Source of the DNA: Candidatus Sericytochromatia bacterium
GTDB taxonomy: Bacteria; Cyanobacteriota; Sericytochromatia; S15B-MN24; JAQBPE01
Direction: 5' to 3'
Assembly (NCBI GenBank): GCA_035285325.1
Contig: JAYKJB010000061.1
Span: forward strand, 1-64,000
Length of the DNA: 64,000 nt
Positions 20,181 through 28,818 of this stretch are shown here, one piece after another (position 1 is the first letter of the stretch; every line of letters starts with the position of its first letter). The notes under the pieces were generated by a model that saw only the letters and a program-made list of their open reading frames with translations, did not search any database and was not told where the DNA came from. The translations under genes and the position numbers were made by a program.

Positions 20181-21578
20181 TTAAAGGAGCTCTTGAGCCT
20201 TCCTGACGGCTTCGCGGACCATATCATCGTAGATCGTCTTATCACGCCAGCGCGCCTGCGCCACCGGCCCAAGGCGGTCGATCGGGTCGAAATAGATAAA
20301 ATGCTGGCCAGGCTTGACGCTGGGCGCCGTGAAGACTGAGATGCCATTTTCACGGTCATAGTACTCATAGCTATGCACGTCCCGCTTGCCGCCCCCGCCG
20401 GGAGCATCACACACGAAGGTGGGGGTGTTGAACCCCGCCGTGGTGCCACGCACGTACTTCTCGATGTCCAGCGCGGTTTGCAGGGTCGTGCGCAGGTCTT
20501 CCACCCCTTTGACCAGGTCATGCAAGTAGACGTAATACGCATGGACGTTGATGAACCCGAGGCGTTTGACCAGCAGCCGCATGGTTTCCGGGTCATCATT
20601 CACGCCACGTTGCAGGACCGACTGATTTCGGACGAAGATGCCCCGCTCAAAACAGCGCGCCATGGCTCGCTCGGTGATCCACGTGATCTCGTTGGGATGG
20701 TTGTAATGGGTGTGCAGCACCACCTCTTTGCCCATCTTTCGTCCCAGTTCGACGACGTGAGACAGGGCGTCGAACCAGGCCGTATCCGTCAGGATCTTCA
20801 TCGGCATCACCGCCGGTCCCTTGGTGGCAAACCGCATGCGCCGGATGTGGGGAATGTTGAGCAGGGTTTCCCCGATGGTTTTGAGGTGGGGCGCGGCCAG
20901 CTGGTACATGTCACCACCGGAAATGACGATGTCCTCCAATTCGGGACGCTCAGCGATGTACTGAAAGACCCGCTGCCAGCGCTTGGGGCTGGCGTTCAGA
21001 GAAACCTTCTCAACCTCCTCGGTATCACCACCCACCGCGTAGGAGCGTGTGCAGAAGCGACAGTACACCGGACAGACATCCAGAGCCAGAAACAGAGCCT
21101 TGTCCGGATACCGGTGCGTCAACCCAGGCACAGGGGCATCGCCTTGCTCGTGCAGGGAGTCGAGCGTGAGCATGGGATGGTCGGGTCGCAGGCGCGAACC
21201 GAGTGGCAGGAACTGGGTGCGGATCGGGTCATTGTACGGATCGGTCCAATCAATCCCGGCCATCATATACGGCGAGACCCGCACCGCCATCGGGGCTCGG
21301 GCGAAGCCTGCCCGCGCGTCTTCGACAAACTCCGGCGAGACCAGCCCCTGGATGGTCTCGATCAGCTTTTCGACGGTGGTGATGGAATTCTTCCCCTGCC
21401 AGATGTGGTCCAGAAAGGTGGCCTCATCAATGTCCTTGTAGGCGGGAATGGCGCGCCAGAATTCCCCCTGGCGCAAATTCCGATGAGCAAACGCTTCCGG
21501 ACCAGCCGGCGGGCGCTTATGGATGATCGGCGGCTCAGCGTCGAGCGGCACGAGCTTGTCTGGTGGCGTGGTAACCAT
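20181..21578 (-). CDS. kamA: Lysine 2,3-aminomutase family radical SAM enzyme
   Basis: PLP- and SAM-dependent enzyme that moves the alpha amino group of lysine to the beta position, or a close relative; 465 residues. The radical-SAM cluster motif CPVYCRFC lies near residue 170. NQSVLQRGVND and the PLP-lysine loop DAPGGGGK follow in family order. ATG 21578 has GAGGA eight bases upstream. Monocistronic, with a candidate promoter 180 bases upstream. A glutamate 2,3-aminomutase or EpmB-like role cannot be excluded, but length and motifs fit KamA best. Confidence 0.88.
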   Translation of the reverse strand: MVTTPPDKLVPLDAEPPIIHKRPPAGPEAFAHRNLRQGEFWRAIPAYKDIDEATFLDHIWQGKNSITTVEKLIETIQGLVSPEFVEDARAGFARAPMAVRVSPYMMAGIDWTDPYNDPIRTQFLPLGSRLRPDHPMLTLDSLHEQGDAPVPGLTHRYPDKALFLALDVCPVYCRFCTRSYAVGGDTEEVEKVSLNASPKRWQRVFQYIAERPELEDIVISGGDMYQLAAPHLKTIGETLLNIPHIRRMRFATKGPAVMPMKILTDTAWFDALSHVVELGRKMGKEVVLHTHYNHPNEITWITERAMARCFERGIFVRNQSVLQRGVNDDPETMRLLVKRLGFINVHAYYVYLHDLVKGVEDLRTTLQTALDIEKYVRGTTAGFNTPTFVCDAPGGGGKRDVHSYEYYDRENGISVFTAPSVKPGQHFIYFDPIDRLGPVAQARWRDKTIYDDMVREAVRKAQELL

Positions 21579-21756
21579 CGCGGTGTTCCTCGTCTCAAAA
21601 CGGCCTGGAGGCCAGGGCAACCATCCGCCCGGTCCTCACAGACCGTAATGCGGGTGCCGACCATTGGAGAAGGCAGGGTGAAACAAGGCGCACGTCATCG
21701 GGCTACCAATCAGTTGGGGGCGAAGTCGGGCGCGAACGGCCGACCGGCGCTCTTCC

Positions 21757-21785
21757 AGTTTAGCGTGTCTTTCGGGCGCGGCCAA
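21757..21785 (-). promoter_or_regulatory. Candidate promoter of kamA
   Basis: Minus-strand -35 TTGGCC (21780-21785) and -10 TAAACT (21757-21762), spacer 17 bases. Each box matches the sigma70 consensus at four of six positions. It lies just downstream of the cysteine desulfurase stop and would give a leader of about 170 bases. Confidence 0.4.
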
Positions 21786-21800
21786 GCCCACGCCCGCGAA

Positions 21801-22985
21801 TCACGGACGCTGAGCCCGCAGCAGGTCCCAGAGTGGCGAAACGGCACGCAAAGCCCGCACCACCTCAATGATCCGATTGACGGCCTCCTCGACCTCCGTT
21901 TCGGAGGTGTAACGTCCCAACCCGAAGCGCACACACGCGGCAGCCTGCGCGTCATTCAAGCCCAAGGCACGCAGCACGTGAGACGGCACCTGGGCGGCAG
22001 AACTGCACGTCGCCCCCGAAGAGGCGGCCAAGCCACGCAGATTCAACAGCAAGTCATCGGCGCGGATGCCATCGAAGCGCACCATCGCGTGGCCAGGCAA
22101 ACGCAGTTGGGGATGCCCGACCATGTGAATGCTCGGCAAAGCCTCCGCGAGCATCCGGAAAAAACGATCGCGCAATTGCGCGACGCGGGCCGCCTCGGTC
22201 GGCATCAAGGTGGCGGCGAGTTCAGCGGCCTTGCCGAAACCGACAATGCCCGGCACATTCAACGTGCCAGAACGCACCCCTCGCTCCTGGCCGCCTCCGT
22301 GAATCTGAGGCACAAGCTGCACGCGAGGCTCACGGCGCCGAACGAACAGCGCGCCGACGCCCTTGGGGCCATACACCTTGTGCGCGGACATCGACATCAG
22401 GTCAATGCCCATCTCGTGAACATCCAGTGCGACCTTGCCGAATGCCTGCGCCGCATCCACGTGAAACAGGATGCCGTGCCGCTTGGCGATGCGACCGATC
22501 TCGCTGATGGGCTGCAAGGTACCGATCTCGTGATTTCCTTGCAACAGGGTGATCAACACGGTCTGCGTGGTCAATGCATTTTCCAGATACTGGGGGTCCA
22601 CCAGCCCGGTGGGATCGACCGGCAGGTAGGTGACACGCCAACCGCGATCGGCGAGGTGGCGCAACGGAGCCAAGGTCGCCGGATGTTCCGTGACGCAAGT
22701 GAGGATGTGGCGGCCTTCCCCGGCCAGCGCCTCGGCGGCTCCCAGCAGGGCCAGATTGATCGACTCGGTGGCGCCGGAGGTCCAGACGATCTCCCGGTCC
22801 GACGCGTGGATCGCGCGAGCCAGTGCCCCCCGGGCGGTCTCGACGGCGTCCTCCGCTTCCCATCCCATCGCGTGCGAGCGGCTGCCCGCATTCCCGAACC
22901 GGTCAGTCAAAAAGGGCATCATGGCCTCGAGAACCGCCGGATCGAGCGGTGAGGTGGCGTGATGGTCGAGGTAAATGTGCTTCAT
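21801..22985 (-). CDS. Cysteine desulfurase (NifS/IscS class)
   Basis: PLP enzyme that removes sulfur from cysteine for Fe-S clusters and thio-modifications; 394 residues. N-terminal YLDHHATSPL, PLP-lysine loop SAHKVYGPKGVGAL (near residue 200) and the sulfur-accepting cysteine in SSGATCSSA (near 326), followed by PSHVLRALGL. The usual NNE(I/V)G motif reads NHEIG here. It is divergent from ygfZ, whose product supports Fe-S enzymes, which fits a role in Fe-S supply. No iscU or iscR is adjacent. Confidence 0.93.
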   Translation of the reverse strand: MKHIYLDHHATSPLDPAVLEAMMPFLTDRFGNAGSRSHAMGWEAEDAVETARGALARAIHASDREIVWTSGATESINLALLGAAEALAGEGRHILTCVTEHPATLAPLRHLADRGWRVTYLPVDPTGLVDPQYLENALTTQTVLITLLQGNHEIGTLQPISEIGRIAKRHGILFHVDAAQAFGKVALDVHEMGIDLMSMSAHKVYGPKGVGALFVRRREPRVQLVPQIHGGGQERGVRSGTLNVPGIVGFGKAAELAATLMPTEAARVAQLRDRFFRMLAEALPSIHMVGHPQLRLPGHAMVRFDGIRADDLLLNLRGLAASSGATCSSAAQVPSHVLRALGLNDAQAAACVRFGLGRYTSETEVEEAVNRIIEVVRALRAVSPLWDLLRAQRP

Positions 22986-22995
22986 TCGGCGTCAT

Positions 22996-23020
22996 GCTCC
23001 CGGCCTGCCGCCCCGGGAGC
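22996..23020 (-). other. Hairpin in the desulfurase 5' region
   Basis: Perfect 8-bp inverted repeat (GCTCCCGG / CCGGGAGC, 9-base loop) located 11-35 bases upstream of the cysteine desulfurase ATG, in the 110-base divergent gap with ygfZ. In the desulfurase transcript it would sit next to the ribosome site. On the plus strand it is followed by TTTCTC but precedes ygfZ, so a terminator role is unlikely. Confidence 0.4.
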
Positions 23021-23095
23021 TTTCTCATCGTTCCGGGAGACCGACACGCACCACGCTATCATGAAGCGTCTCACGCAGATCAAGAGGCTCATCCG

Positions 23096-24094
23096 ATGAC
23101 CCATCCCCGTTCGACTGATCACCCACACGCCTGCCGCGCCGTCGTCACGGACGCCCCCTACGCGCTGGTGAAGGTGAGCGGAGCTGACCGGCTCACCTTC
23201 CTGCACAACATGACCACCGCAGCGGTCAAAGGGCGCTCCCCCGGTAGCCGCTGTGAGGCGGCCGTGGTGGATCACAAGGGCCTGCTGCTCGCATGGGTCG
23301 GCCTGCTCGTGGACCGTGATTGGGTCTGGGTCACCCTTGAGGCAGGGGACCAGGATGCGCTGATCGCCTGGTTCGACCGCTACATCATCACAGAGGATGT
23401 GACCGTGGAGCGCGTCACGGCGCGGCACCCCGTCTGCTTGTTGCTAGCCCCAGCGGCCTATCGCGCTCCATCGGAAGATGGCAAGAAGACGCCGCTGAGC
23501 CGGATAGGTCAGGCCTTTGTGGTACCGGGCCTGATGAACGAAGCCATTTTGATGCTTCCGGAAAGTGACCCGACCACCTGGCTGGAGCCGCTCCGACAGG
23601 ACGGATTTGAGGTATGGACGCACCAGGAATGGGAGGACTGGCGGATTGCCTGGGGACTCCCGGCGGCCCGTCGCGACCGAGACGCACGCACCAACCCGTG
23701 GGAATGGGGACTCACGGCGGCCATTTCCCTGGACAAGGGTTGCTACCTGGGACAGGAAGTGATCGCCCGCTTAAACACCTATGACAAGGTCCAGCGATGC
23801 TTGATGGGGCTCGATTTCGAGACGGATGCGGTCCACCTGGGGGCGGAGATCCAGATTCTGTCCGACCCCGCCGCCCCCGTTGCGATCGGTGTGATTACAA
23901 GCCTGACGCCACCCGTCGGGCCCTCCCCTGGGCGGGCTTTGGCCCTGATCAAACGAAATCAAGCGGAAGAGGGCCGCCCCGTGGCGATCGTCACGCCCGA
24001 CGGCAGGACACACCTCGCACACCTTCGTGCGCGGTGGTTTCAACGCGGGCAAGCATCCCTTACGCTTGGCACGGAATCACCGCAAACCCAGTAG
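23096..24094 (+). CDS. ygfZ: YgfZ/GcvT-family folate-binding protein
   Basis: GcvT-fold protein of 332 residues; YgfZ homologs help maintain Fe-S enzymes such as MiaB. The signature KGCYLGQEVIAR is intact and lies after the GcvT-like N-terminal half (VSGADRLTFLHNMTT). The protein is much shorter than true glycine-cleavage T protein and lacks its neighbours. ATG 23096 has AAGAGG about seven bases upstream. The divergent cysteine desulfurase supports a function in Fe-S metabolism. Confidence 0.9.
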   Translation: MTHPRSTDHPHACRAVVTDAPYALVKVSGADRLTFLHNMTTAAVKGRSPGSRCEAAVVDHKGLLLAWVGLLVDRDWVWVTLEAGDQDALIAWFDRYIITEDVTVERVTARHPVCLLLAPAAYRAPSEDGKKTPLSRIGQAFVVPGLMNEAILMLPESDPTTWLEPLRQDGFEVWTHQEWEDWRIAWGLPAARRDRDARTNPWEWGLTAAISLDKGCYLGQEVIARLNTYDKVQRCLMGLDFETDAVHLGAEIQILSDPAAPVAIGVITSLTPPVGPSPGRALALIKRNQAEEGRPVAIVTPDGRTHLAHLRARWFQRGQASLTLGTESPQTQ

Positions 24095-24175
24095 ACATAA
24101 CACCTTTCCATTTCAGAGCAGGCGTGTTTGCGCCGATGTTCAGGACAAGCGGCCCCCACCACTCACCCGACGTCG

Positions 24176-24622
24176 ATGCTGATGACTTACACGCCCACCG
24201 CGCTACACGATACCCCTTGTTACACCTTGCACGAGGCTGCCATGGGCCTCGGCGTCAGTGAATCAACGCTGCGAGAATGGCTCTCCACCTTCAATTGTGA
24301 GCGTCATTTCGACGCCCAGGGGAGTGAGAAGCTGAGTCCCAAAGGCGTCGACTTCCTGCGCATGGTGAAGTCCCTGCGCGACGTGGACCGCTCTTGTGAG
24401 TCGATCGTGAGGCTGCTGGGGGCGTCGTCCGCTGAACCGCCCGCGGACGCAGAGGACAGCCAAGCGGTCGAAGACCCGGAGTATTTCCTGGACGAGCTCG
24501 ACCTGTTGGAAGACCTGCCCTCTGCGGCCTCGGACCTGGAGCAGGTGGAATCTCTGAAGGCCGAGTTGAAGGACCTCCACGCCGCTCCGGCTACGAGAAA
24601 ACCTTTCTGGAAGTTCTGGTAA
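24176..24622 (+). CDS. Small MerR-like helix-turn-helix protein
   Basis: A 148-residue protein with a MerR-type winged helix near the N-terminus (YTLHEAAMGLGVSESTLREW ... LSPKGVDFLRMVKSLRD). The middle part is very acidic (EDPEYFLDELDLLEDLP), a short coiled segment follows, and the last residues are RKPFWKFW. It has no effector-binding domain of the classical MerR type. The start is uncertain: ATG 24176, ATG 24182 or an upstream TTG at 24128; none has a strong ribosome site. It may regulate the flagellar block that begins 240 bases downstream, but nothing in the sequence proves it. Confidence 0.65.
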   Translation: MLMTYTPTALHDTPCYTLHEAAMGLGVSESTLREWLSTFNCERHFDAQGSEKLSPKGVDFLRMVKSLRDVDRSCESIVRLLGASSAEPPADAEDSQAVEDPEYFLDELDLLEDLPSAASDLEQVESLKAELKDLHAAPATRKPFWKFW

Positions 24623-24863
24623 CCCGACCAGAGGCGCGTCCAGGACACACCCGAGCGGTTGGCCTGTCCGTCGCCCCCGTGAGCCTGATCATAGTCAAGC
24701 CTCCGGCCTTCGCTACATAATGCATGTCGACGCAGGCCGTGGGGGGTCCTCTTCGGAAGGCGTCGATCCCTCCTCCAGATAGGTCCCATCCCTTGTCTGC
24801 GACCGTTTTTGCGGTGATGCGCTGGGGTACAGACTGAATGTCGGGCGCGCGTTGAGGTCCCCC

Positions 24864-25976
24864 ATGCCTGAAATACCAGGCAACTCGTCCATTCCTGGCT
24901 CGGGCGTCGCGGGAGGCCGTGTCCCGGCTCAACCGCTTGGTGCAGGGCTGGCCGGGCCGGGCGGTGCTGGCGGGACCGAGCGCACAGGGGGGCCTGGCGA
25001 CGACCTCCAGCGCGCACGCGCGCTCAAGCCCTCTCCGCGCTATTTCGGCTTCCACACCGATGCCTCGATCATGGCGCGTTTGGCTGCGATGGGGGTGTCG
25101 CCAACGCTCTCGAACTTGCGAGTGGCCCAGCAATTGCTCCGCTACGGGCTCGGGTTGAACGTCGAGAAACTCAACGAGGTGGCGCAGACATTCAGCTTGC
25201 ACGGTCAGGGCGATCCCAGCAAGCTGGAAGCGATCGTGCTTCTGATGGCCCGCCAGTTACCCGTGACGAATCCGAACATCCAGGCCATGACCCAACTTCT
25301 GGCCGGAGGCCCACTTCCACATCTGCTCGCCCGCCTCACGATGGCGATCAAGTCCGAAAATCACCCGCAGCTGTCCGCCCTGGGACAAAAGCTGAACGGT
25401 CTCTGGCAACTGGGCCACCTGGACAAGCCCCTGATGAAGCAATTGACAGAGTTCCAGCGCATCCTTCACGGCATCTCGGAGGAACGTGAACGGCTGGAGT
25501 CCCACACCCTGTCAACGGAAACCCGCCAGGAGCTGAACCGCCTGGGGGACCTCTTGGAGGCACACGAGCTGCTCTCCCAACAGCAGAACCAGGTGCTGTA
25601 TCTGCCCTTCTTCATCTGGCGCCAACAGCAGCCCCTTCCCGCGGAGATCCTGATCACCGAAGAGGGGGGAGGGACGGAGCACACCAGTTCGTTCACCAAG
25701 ATCACCTTGGCGGTCGATACCCTCACGATGGGCCGCGTGGTGGTGGACCTGAGTACGGTCCGCGGGCACCTGTCCGTGCGGTTTGACGCCCCCGATACGG
25801 CCGTCAAAAAACGCATCGATCCCCGTCTGGTAGCGCTGCGCCAACGTTTGACGGAGCGTCGCTATCAGGTCGACATCCTGGCCTGTCAGACCAATGGACC
25901 ACTGCGTAGCATCTGCACCTTGTTGCCGCAGCGGCGCGACCTCAAGCGCCTGTCGCGCGTTCAGGGAGTGCTTTGA
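24864..25976 (+). CDS. Divergent FliK-like flagellar hook-length control protein
   Basis: A 370-residue protein. A Gly/Pro-rich N-terminus (about 1-45) precedes a helical middle. The C-terminal domain (about 245-360) has the pattern of FliK-type Flg_hook domains: LYLPFFIWRQQQPLPAEILI, a strand pair at TMGRVVVDLSTVRGHLSVRF, then a helix with LRQRLTERRYQVDIL. It opens the flagellar block; ATG 24864 is preceded by GAGG at eight bases. Another, more typical FliK is at 48655-49506, so this one may act in a different step or be a secreted regulator. No clear sigma28 promoter is visible in the 240-base gap upstream. The assignment is by pattern and context. Confidence 0.55.
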   Translation: MPEIPGNSSIPGSGVAGGRVPAQPLGAGLAGPGGAGGTERTGGPGDDLQRARALKPSPRYFGFHTDASIMARLAAMGVSPTLSNLRVAQQLLRYGLGLNVEKLNEVAQTFSLHGQGDPSKLEAIVLLMARQLPVTNPNIQAMTQLLAGGPLPHLLARLTMAIKSENHPQLSALGQKLNGLWQLGHLDKPLMKQLTEFQRILHGISEERERLESHTLSTETRQELNRLGDLLEAHELLSQQQNQVLYLPFFIWRQQQPLPAEILITEEGGGTEHTSSFTKITLAVDTLTMGRVVVDLSTVRGHLSVRFDAPDTAVKKRIDPRLVALRQRLTERRYQVDILACQTNGPLRSICTLLPQRRDLKRLSRVQGVL

Positions 25977-25979
25977 CCG

Positions 25980-26327
25980 ATGTCGCCCCCTGACCTGCCG
26001 CCGGATGACCGGCGCCGCCGTCCACGCAGCAAATCGCGCCCCGGTAGTCCGGCCTTGAGAGCGGTGCCTCCGCTCCCGGCGGAAACCCCTGTTTCTCAAG
26101 GCAGCGCCTTTCCCATCCGACTGGATCCGAACAGCCCGCCCGGTGAATTCCACTTTGTGGTCCCGGCTGCGGCCGGCCCCACGGAAGGACGGGTGCCACG
26201 CGGCGTGGAAGCCGATGGCCCGATTCCGCACGAACTGGTCAATGCCGTGGATGAGGTCCTCGGATTCATTTTCGGCCTGGACGATGCTCCCCCCCCTGGT
26301 AAAGCTGGACGCGGAAAGCGTCCCTGA
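25980..26327 (+). CDS. Stand-alone FlhB C-terminal-like protein
   Basis: A 115-residue protein with a Pro/Arg-rich first half and a C-terminal segment (IPHELVNAVDEVLGFIFGLD, about 82-101) that matches the end of FlhB, normally IPEELYxxVAEVLxFVY. Small FlhB-tail proteins (YlqH in Bacillus, FlhX in Helicobacter) are known. The NPTH autocleavage site and the PVP cleft of FlhB are not recognisable. It starts 3 bases after the FliK-like stop, and FlhB and FliK cooperate in switching export substrates, so the pairing makes functional sense. Confidence 0.5.
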   Translation: MSPPDLPPDDRRRRPRSKSRPGSPALRAVPPLPAETPVSQGSAFPIRLDPNSPPGEFHFVVPAAAGPTEGRVPRGVEADGPIPHELVNAVDEVLGFIFGLDDAPPPGKAGRGKRP

Positions 26328-26357
26328 AACCCTCGCACGCCTTGAGGTTGCCCCGCC

Positions 26358-27092
26358 ATGCTCAAAGGAATTTACACCGCCGCGTCCGGAATGAACTTCC
26401 AGTTGCAGCAACTCTCGGAAGTGTCGGCCAATCTGGCCAACGTGAATACTCCCGGCTACAAGCGGACCCAGCTGGTGTCCGAGACGTTCGGTGACCTGGT
26501 GACGGCTTTCACTTCCCCGACGAGCCAGAACCGGGTCGGAGTCGGACTCCAAGAGGCTGGCCGCGCCCGTTGGGAGAGCCAGGGGGCCCTGGTGCGCACC
26601 AACAATCCGTTGCACCTCGCCCTGAGTGGCGACGGATACTTCCAGACGCTCGACGCCAACGGCACGGTCAAGGTGACTCGCAATGGAGACTTTCGACTCG
26701 ATGCGGAAGGCTTTCTCGCCACGCAGGATGGCGCCCGGGTCCTCGGCGCGGATAACCAGCCGATCCGGCTCGCGGCGATCGCCTCGGACACCTTACGGAT
26801 CCGCCAGGACGGCGTGTTGATGTCCGGAACGAATGAGGTCGGGCGGATCAAGGTGGTCGGTAACGAACAGGCCGCAGGGCCTCGCTTCCCTGTGAGCACC
26901 GCCACGGCCCCCGCGCTACAGGCGGGTTACTCCTTGGAACAGGGATACCTGGAGAATTCCAACGTCAACGTGGTGAGTGAAATGGTGAATCTCATCACGC
27001 TGAACCGGGCTTTCGGTTTCGACCAGAAGGCCATCACGATTCAGGACAACCTGTTGAACAAAACCGTCAACGATCTCGCTCGCATCCAGTGA
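26358..27092 (+). CDS. flgF: Flagellar rod protein, FlgF/FlhO-like
   Basis: Axial rod subunit of 244 residues. The N-terminal rod motif is MLKGIYTAASGMNFQLQQLS ... NLANVNTPGYKR. The C-terminal segment is QGYLENSNVNVVSEMVNLI ... LLNKTVNDLARIQ, as in FlgF/FlgG/FlhO proteins. The central domain is short. It precedes flgG by 52 bases. Whether it is the FlgF or a second FlgG paralog cannot be settled by motif; order and length favour FlgF. Confidence 0.85.
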   Translation: MLKGIYTAASGMNFQLQQLSEVSANLANVNTPGYKRTQLVSETFGDLVTAFTSPTSQNRVGVGLQEAGRARWESQGALVRTNNPLHLALSGDGYFQTLDANGTVKVTRNGDFRLDAEGFLATQDGARVLGADNQPIRLAAIASDTLRIRQDGVLMSGTNEVGRIKVVGNEQAAGPRFPVSTATAPALQAGYSLEQGYLENSNVNVVSEMVNLITLNRAFGFDQKAITIQDNLLNKTVNDLARIQ

Positions 27093-27144
27093 TGTCCAGC
27101 TTCGGTCACCCCTCAACACCCAATTCTCGCCTAGGAGAACCTTC

Positions 27145-27936
27145 ATGATTCACGGCATCTGGACAGCCGCGACGGGTATGCAAGCGCAGCAGATGCGCAT
27201 CGACACCATCGCCAATAACCTGGCGAACGTGAACACCACCGGCTTCAAGAAGTCGATGGTGGACTTTCAAGACCTGGTCTATCAAACCCTGAATCAGCCC
27301 GGGTTGGAATATGCGGGTTACCAGGTGGGTCGCGGTGTCCGCCCGATTGCCTCGACCAAACTGTACTCGCATGGATCCTTCCAGGTCACCAACAACCCTC
27401 TGCACCTCGCCATCGACAACTCCAGCAATGCGATCGGCCTGGTCAATGACTTCTTCGTGGTGCAGGAGCGGGACGGCACTCTGGCTTTCACCCGGGATGG
27501 CTCCTTCAAACTGGACGCCAACCGCCGCATGGTCACCTCCACGGGCCTGGTGCTGTCGCCGGAAATTCAGATTCCGGCGGACGCGACCGACATTCACATT
27601 CGGGAGGACGGGCTTGTCCTGGTGCGTCGCCCTCTGAGCGCGCAACAAGAAGAAGTCGGCGTGTTGCAAATCGCGCGATTCCCGAACCCCGCCGGTCTGG
27701 CGGCTGTGGGGAACAACTTGCTCAAACAGACCCCTGCCTCAGGCGAGCCCACCGTGGGCCGCCCCGCGCTGGAAGGTCGTGGCCTGGTCAAACAGGGCAT
27801 GCTGGAAACCTCCAACGTCGACATCGTGACCGAGATGGTCACCATGATCGCGACGCAGAAGTCGTATGACACTGCCTCCAAAGCCATTCAGGTCTCGGAC
27901 AAGATGATGGATACCGCCAACCAGCTCTCACGGTAA
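27145..27936 (+). CDS. flgG: Flagellar distal rod protein FlgG
   Basis: Distal rod subunit, 263 residues, the usual length. N-terminal MIHGIWTAATGMQAQQMRID and NNLANVNTTGFKK; C-terminal GMLETSNVDIVTEMVTMIAT and KAIQVSDKMMDTANQL, the classical FlgG ending. The ATG has TAGGAGAA seven bases upstream. It is followed by a probable terminator, so flgF-flgG may form a transcript separate from flgA onward. Confidence 0.92.
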   Translation: MIHGIWTAATGMQAQQMRIDTIANNLANVNTTGFKKSMVDFQDLVYQTLNQPGLEYAGYQVGRGVRPIASTKLYSHGSFQVTNNPLHLAIDNSSNAIGLVNDFFVVQERDGTLAFTRDGSFKLDANRRMVTSTGLVLSPEIQIPADATDIHIREDGLVLVRRPLSAQQEEVGVLQIARFPNPAGLAAVGNNLLKQTPASGEPTVGRPALEGRGLVKQGMLETSNVDIVTEMVTMIATQKSYDTASKAIQVSDKMMDTANQLSR

Positions 27937-27963
27937 GGCTTCGATATCCAAGGCTTTCCTTCG

Positions 27964-28019
27964 CTCGGCTGTTCAAGCTGGTGCACGCCCGTGCCGATGC
28001 TCTGTTCAGCCGAGTTTTT
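27964..28019 (+). terminator. Probable terminator after flgG
   Basis: An 8-bp outer stem (CTCGGCTG / CAGCCGAG) encloses an inner hairpin (GCACG-CC-CGTGC), and five T follow directly. It lies 27 bases after the flgG stop. Confidence 0.55.
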
Positions 28020-28107
28020 CGTTGGCGTGCGCGTTCCAAGGTTCCACAGGAACCGTAACGCCCCTCACCGACCCATCCCCTGCATCTGGCTACGCTGGTG
28101 CCACACT

Positions 28108-28818
28108 ATGTTCCGCGCCGTGCTCTTTTCCTTGGTGTTTCTCGTGCCTCAGGCGGCCTGGGCGCTGCCTGGGTTACGAGAACAGGACGTGCTCGATCTG
28201 GTGCGCAACGAAGCCTGTGCTCGCCTGCAGATTCCGCGACGGGACGTCGACGTGGCGTGGAAGGACATGGCCCTGGACAGCCTGGTCACGGCCTTACCCC
28301 CTGGTCGGGTCTCCCTCCAACTCGGCCCGGTCACCCGCCTCGGAGGCGCCCGCAATCTCCCCGTTCAGGTGCTGGTGAATGGCCAGAAGTATCGCACGAT
28401 CTTTCCGCGCCTCGACGTCCAGATCACCCAGGACGTGCTGGTGACTGTCAATCGCATTCCGCGTGGCAGCGTGCCGCAATCAAGCGATTTCGAGCTGGTC
28501 CGTCAACCGGTCGCGCACATGGCTCAGCCCGCGTTGACCAGTTGGAGCCAGGTGGTCGGAAACGAGACCACCCGAGACATCTTGCCCGGCACGGTCCTGA
28601 CCTCGGGCATGTTCCGCCAGGCCCCGCTCGTCAAAGCGGGAGACGAGGTGACGGTAGTGGTGCAAAGCGGCGGGCTGAGTATCCTGTCGCGCGGCATCGC
28701 CCGTTCAGCGGGAGGGAGCGGAAATCTGGTGAAGATCGTCCATCCGGATACCAAGCACGAGTTCGTGGCCCGCGTGACGGCCCCCGGTAAGGTGGAAGTC
28801 CGCCTGGAGGAACCATGA
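28108..28818 (+). CDS. flgA: Flagellar P-ring assembly chaperone FlgA
   Basis: Periplasmic chaperone for the FlgI P-ring, 236 residues. A signal peptide (MFRAVLFSLVFLVPQAAWA) is followed by an N-terminal domain and the SAF/ChapFlgA domain (VTVNRIPRGSVPQSSDFELV, then DILPGTVLTSGMFRQAPLVK). It ends with GGSGNLVKIVHPDTKHEFVA, typical of FlgA (normally RVRNxxSGKVV). ATG 28108 begins the signal peptide; longer readings are possible in frame but lack a signal. The stop overlaps the flgH start (ATGA). Confidence 0.9.
   Translation: MFRAVLFSLVFLVPQAAWALPGLREQDVLDLVRNEACARLQIPRRDVDVAWKDMALDSLVTALPPGRVSLQLGPVTRLGGARNLPVQVLVNGQKYRTIFPRLDVQITQDVLVTVNRIPRGSVPQSSDFELVRQPVAHMAQPALTSWSQVVGNETTRDILPGTVLTSGMFRQAPLVKAGDEVTVVVQSGGLSILSRGIARSAGGSGNLVKIVHPDTKHEFVARVTAPGKVEVRLEEP

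Noticed and set aside
20373-22952. An 859-codon plus-strand frame across kamA and the cysteine desulfurase
   Set aside because: It spans two conserved minus-strand genes and an intergenic region; the composition is that of antisense sequence.
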